Positions 59,917 through 64,000 of a stretch of DNA of 64,000 nt are shown piece after piece. The notes under the pieces were generated by a model. It searched no databases, was not told the DNA's origin, and saw only the letters and a program-made list of their open reading frames with translations. Both the position numbers and the translations under genes were made by a program. Source of the DNA: Eledone cirrhosa. Lineage: Eukaryota; Mollusca; Cephalopoda; Octopoda; Eledonidae. The first letter of the stretch is position 1, and each line of letters starts with the position of its first letter. The stretch covers positions 35,216,887-35,280,886 of the forward strand of contig OZ024748.1 in the NCBI GenBank assembly GCA_964016885.1, written 5' to 3'.

Positions 59917-60282
59917 TGTAGCGGTTGTCTCCCTTGTTTTGATTAGGATCTAGACGGGAAGTGGAACCCTTTCTGCAACTTCCGGTCAGAGCCCTATAAA
60001 ACTAACAACTTTAAGCTTCCTCTCTCTCTTTGCCTTTTCGGCACCAGGTCGAAGAGCCTCTCATTTGGCTCTGCCATTAATTTGGCCAACAGGCGCCTGG
60101 CCTTAGCCAGGCGCCCTCTGCCAGCCGCGTTTGCCTGGCAATCAAAACGGTAACTACTAACTTTGTTTCATTCTAACATCTATCTTTGACATGTCAAGTA
60201 TTCTATCTACCGTTAATTAAATATTATATACACAAACATTGTCTCGTTTTGTTACATTCATACACCCAGTATCCTCGCTATA
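59917..60282 (+). repeat. 3' LTR
   Basis: Same 366-bp length and ends as the 5' LTR, offset 1730 bp, with two substitutions. The stem-loop recurs at 60092-60115. It is followed directly by the GACT duplication and the rest of the interrupted satellite unit. Confidence 0.92.
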
Positions 60283-62459
60283 GACTCTACACCCTAGTTT
60301 GTGTGGTATACCTCAACGGTGACAGACTCTACACTCCCAGACTAGGTCGTATACCACAGCTGTGGTAGGGAGTGACAGACTCTACACCCCAGACTAGGTG
60401 GTATATCTCAGTTGTGGTAGGGTGTGGTAGACCCTACACCCTAGTCTAGGTGGTATATTTCAGCTGTGGTAGGAAGTGAGAGTCTCTACATCCCACTCTA
60501 GGTGGTATATCTCAGCTGTGGTAGGGAGTGAGAGACTCTACACCACAGTCTAGGTGGTATATCTTACATGTGGTAGGGAGTGACAGACTCTACACCCCAC
60601 TCTAGGTGGTATATCTCAGCTGTGGTAGTGAGTGACAGACGCTACAGCCCAGTCTAGGTGGTATATCTCAGCTGTGGGAGGGTGTGACAATGTCTACACC
60701 CCAGTCTATGTGGTATATCTCAGCTGTTGTAGGGAGTGACAGACTCTACACCCCCAGTCTAGGTGGTATACCACAGCTGTGGTGGGGAGTGACAGACTCT
60801 ACACCCCTGTCTAGGTGGTATATCTCAGCTGTGGTAGGGAGTGACAGACTCTACACCCCAGTCTAGGTGGTATATCTCAGCTGTGGTAGGCTGTGGTTGA
60901 ATCTACACCCTAGTCTAGGCGGTAGATCACAGCTGTGGTAGGGTGTAGTAGACTCTACACCCTAGTCTAGGTGGTAGATTTCAGATGTGGTAGGGAGTGA
61001 CAGACTCTACACCCTAGTCTAGGTGGTATATCTCAGCTGTGGGAGGGAGCGACAGACTCTACACCCCAGTCTATGTGGTAGATCTCAGCTGTGGTAGGGT
61101 GTGATAGACTCTACACCCAGTATAAATGGTATATCCCAGCTGTGGTAGGGTGTGGTAGATTCTACACACCAGTCTAGGTGGTATATCTCAGCTGGGGTAC
61201 GGAGTGATAGACTCTACACCCCAGTCTTAGTGGTATATCACAACTGTGGTAGGGAGTGGTAGACACTACACCCCAGTCCATGTGGTATGTCTTACATCTG
61301 GTAAGGAGTGACAAACTCTACACCCCAGTCCAGGTGGTATATCTCCTCTGTGGTAGGCAGTGATAGTCTCTACATCCCATTCTAGGTGGTATATCTCAGC
61401 TGTGGTAGCGAGTGACAGACTCTACACCCCAGGCTAGATGGTATATCTTACATCTGGTAGGGAGTGACAGACTCTACACCCTAGTCTAGGTGGTATATCT
61501 TACATGTGGTAGGGTGTGACAAACTCTACACTCCAGTCTAGGTGCTATATCTCAGCTGTGGGAGGGAGTGACAGACTCTACACCCCAGTCTATGTGGTAT
61601 ATCTCAGCTGTTGTAGGGAGTGACAGACTCTACCCCCTAGTTATTGTGCTATAGCTCAACTGTGACAGGCTCTACACCCCCAGTCTAGGTGGTATATTTC
61701 AGCTGTGGTAGGAAATGACAGACTCTACATCCCACTCTAGGTGGTATATCTCAACTGTGGTAGGGAGTGAAAAACTCTGCATCCCAATCTAGGTGGTATA
61801 TCTCAGTTGTGGTAGTGAGTGACAGACTTTACACCCCAGTCTAGGTGGTATATCTCAGCTGTGGTAGGGTGTGATAGACTCTACAGCCAGTCTAGATGGT
61901 ATATCTCAGCTGTGGTAGGGAGTGACAGACTCTACATCACAGTCTAGGTGGTATATCTTTCATGTGGTAGGGAGTGACAGACTCTACACCCGACTCTAGG
62001 TGGTATATCTCAGCTGTGTTAGTGAGTGACAAACTCTACACCCCCGTCTATTTGGTATATCTCAGCTGTGGTAGGGTGTGGTAGACTCTACACCCTAGTC
62101 TAGCTGGTAGATCTCAGATGTGGTAGGGAGTGACAGACTCTACATCCCAGTCTAGGTGGTATATCTCAGCTGGAGTACGGAGTGACAGACTCTACATCCC
62201 ATTCTAGGTGGTATATCTTACATGTGTTAGGATGTGACAAACTCTACACCCCAGTCTAAGTGGTATATCTCAGCTGTGGTTGGGAGTTGCAGACTCTACA
62301 CCCCAGTCTAGTTGGTATATCTCAGCTGTCGTATGGAGTGACAGAGTCTCTACCCCAGTCTAGGTGGTATATTTCAGTGTGTGGTAGGAAGTGACACACT
62401 CTACATCCCACTCTAGGTGGTATATCTCAGGTGTGGGAGGGAGTAACAGACTCTACACC

Positions 62460-62854
62460 CCAGTCTAGGTGGTATACCTCAGCTGTGGTAGGGAGTGAAA
62501 GACTCAGCACCCCAGTCTAGGTGGTATATCTCAGCTGTGGTAGACTCTACATCCAAGTCTAGCTGGTATATCTCAGCTGTGGTAATGAAGTGACAGACTC
62601 TACACCCCACTCAAATGGTATACCGCAGCTGTGGTAGTGAGTGATAGCCTCTACACACCCTCTAGGTTGTATATCTCAGCTGTGGTAGGGTGTGGTAGAC
62701 CCTACATTCTAGTCTATGTGGTATATCTCAGCTGTTGTAGGGAGTGGTAAACATTACACCCCAGTCTAGGTGGTATATATCAGCTGTGGTAGGGAGTGAC
62801 AGACTCTATACCCTAGTTTGCTTTGTATACCTCAACTGTGACAGACTCTACACC
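62460..62854. repeat. 395-bp tandem duplication, copy 1
   Basis: Starts at CAGTCTAGGTGGTATACCTC and ends after the TTTGCTTTGTATACCTCAAC unit. Made of junction-cassette units plus three others. Confidence 0.9.
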
Positions 62855-63249
62855 CCAGTCTAGGTGGTATACCTCAGCTGTGGTAGGGAGTGAAAGACTC
62901 AGCACCCCAGTCTAGGTGGTATATCTCAGCTGTGGTAGACTCTACATCCAAGTCTAGCTGGTATATCTCAGCTGTGGTAATGAAGTGACAGACTCTACAC
63001 CCCACTCAAATGGTATACCGCAGCTGTGGTAGTGAGTGATAGCCTCTACACACCCTCTAGGTTGTATATCTCAGCTGTGGTAGGGTGTGGTAGACCCTAC
63101 ATTCTAGTCTATGTGGTATATCTCAGCTGTTGTAGGGAGTGGTAAACATTACACCCCAGTCTAGGTGGTATATATCAGCTGTGGTAGGGAGTGACAGACT
63201 CTATACCCTAGTTTGCTTTGTATACCTCAACTGTGACAGACTCTACACC
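62855..63249. repeat. 395-bp tandem duplication, copy 2
   Basis: Repeats the preceding 395 bp essentially without change, which points to a recent event. Each copy holds about 7-8 satellite units. Confidence 0.9.
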
Positions 63250-64000
63250 CCCTGTCTAGGTGGTATATCTCAGCTGTGGTAGGGAGTGACAGACTCTACA
63301 CCCCAGTCCAGGTGGTATAACTCAGCTGTGGTAGGGTGTGACAAACTCTACATCCCAATCTAGGTGGTATATCTCAGCTGCGATAGGGAGTGACAGACTC
63401 TACACCCCAGTCTATGTCGTATATCTCAGCTGTTGTAGGGAGTGACAGACTCTACACACCAGTCTAGGTGGAATATCTCAGCTGTGGTAGTGAGTGACAG
63501 ACTCTACACCCCAGTCTAGATGGTATATCTCAGCTGTGGTAGGGTGTGGTAGACTCTACACCCCAGTCTAGGTGGTATATCTCAGCTGTGATAGTGAGTG
63601 ACAGACTCTACACCCGTCTCGGTGGTATATCTCAGCTGTGGTAGGGAGTGGTAGATTCTACACCCCAGTGTAGGTGGTATATCTCCGAAGTGGTAGGGAG
63701 TGACAGACTCTACACCCCAGTCTATGTGGTATATCTCAGCTGTGGTAGTGAGTGACAGACTCTACACCCCAGTCTAGGTGGTATATCTCAACCGTGGTAG
63801 GGAGTGACAGACTCTACACCCCAGTCTAGGTGGTATATCTAAGCAGTGATAGTGAGTGACAGACGCTACAGCCCAGTCTAGGTGGTATATTTCAGCTGTG
63901 GTAGGGTGTGACAAACTCTACATCCCAGTGTAGGTGGTATATCTTAGCTGCGATAGGGAGTGATAGACTCTACACCCCAGTCTAGGTGGTATATCTCATT

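Larger units (their letters stand above)
58187..60282 (+). mobile_element. non-autonomous LTR retrotransposon in the satellite
   Basis: A 2096-bp element with two 366-bp direct LTRs that differ at only two positions (58338 A / 60068 G; 58447 T / 60177 C). It is flanked by GACT on both sides (58183-58186 and 60283-60286), and removing the element and one GACT restores an ordinary satellite unit. A tRNA-Trp-type primer site follows the left LTR, and a short purine tract (GGCGGGAGG at 59905) lies near the right one. The 1364-bp interior encodes no gag, protease, reverse transcriptase or integrase, so it must have depended on a related autonomous element, by primer type possibly Ty3/Gypsy of the CsRn1 group. 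The 172-codon ORF at 59274-59792 has no recognisable domain. Confidence 0.92.
60283..64000. repeat. satellite array, 52-bp unit, continued beyond the window
   Basis: The same unit in the same orientation resumes in mid-unit after the retrotransposon, about 71 more copies. Units are more varied here than in the core. No poly-G marker and no full cassette occur, but the junction cassette does (62.31-62.70 kb). The array reaches the window end. Confidence 0.96.

Overview
The window looks like animal DNA, most likely from a cephalopod mollusc (Octopus-like). The reasons are an intron-containing animal cyclin B gene, introns full of tRNA-derived SINEs of the kind abundant in cephalopods, (TA)n and poly(A) tracts, piggyBac-like MITEs, and no bacterial gene organisation. 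The organism call is an inference from repeat style, not from a database match.

Region 1 (1-4112): AT-rich DNA downstream of the gene. It holds a 22-bp perfect palindrome, an old interspersed repeat, a MITE split by a SINE, a second SINE in reverse, and the probable cyclin B 3' UTR.

Region 2 (4113-13813, minus strand): one complete protein-coding gene, a B-type mitotic cyclin. I spliced it by eye into eight coding exons giving 386 residues and a stop. Each exon is a multiple of three, so all seven introns are phase 0. The protein has a canonical destruction box, the MRAIL hydrophobic patch and the full cyclin fold. The introns carry two minisatellites (50-bp and 46-bp units), a LINE 3' end, and several SINEs, one with a perfect 21-bp target-site duplication.

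Region 3 (13814-14844): the promoter side. Two consensus CCAAT boxes lie exactly 32 bp apart, with a CHR-like TTCGAA between them and the gene. This is the layout known from vertebrate G2/M genes.

Region 4 (14845-64000): a very large head-to-tail satellite with a 52-bp basic unit, about 900 units, starting about 1 kb upstream of the cyclin B start codon and running off the window. It has at least three levels of order: 52-bp units; variant marker units (12 poly-G units of two types, A and B, and a divergent cassette seen seven times); and superunits of about 5-5.5 kb in the order A, B, cassette. Tandem duplications of 5.52 kb, 2.14 kb and 0.395 kb overlay this. At 58187-60282 a young non-autonomous LTR retrotransposon (366-bp LTRs differing at 2 positions, tRNA-Trp-type primer site, GACT target duplication) sits inside one unit. 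Long ORFs in the array are by-products of the repeat and are not annotated as genes.

I found no sign of an undescribed protein system. The most notable items are the hierarchical satellite beside a cell-cycle promoter and the conserved G2/M promoter grammar.
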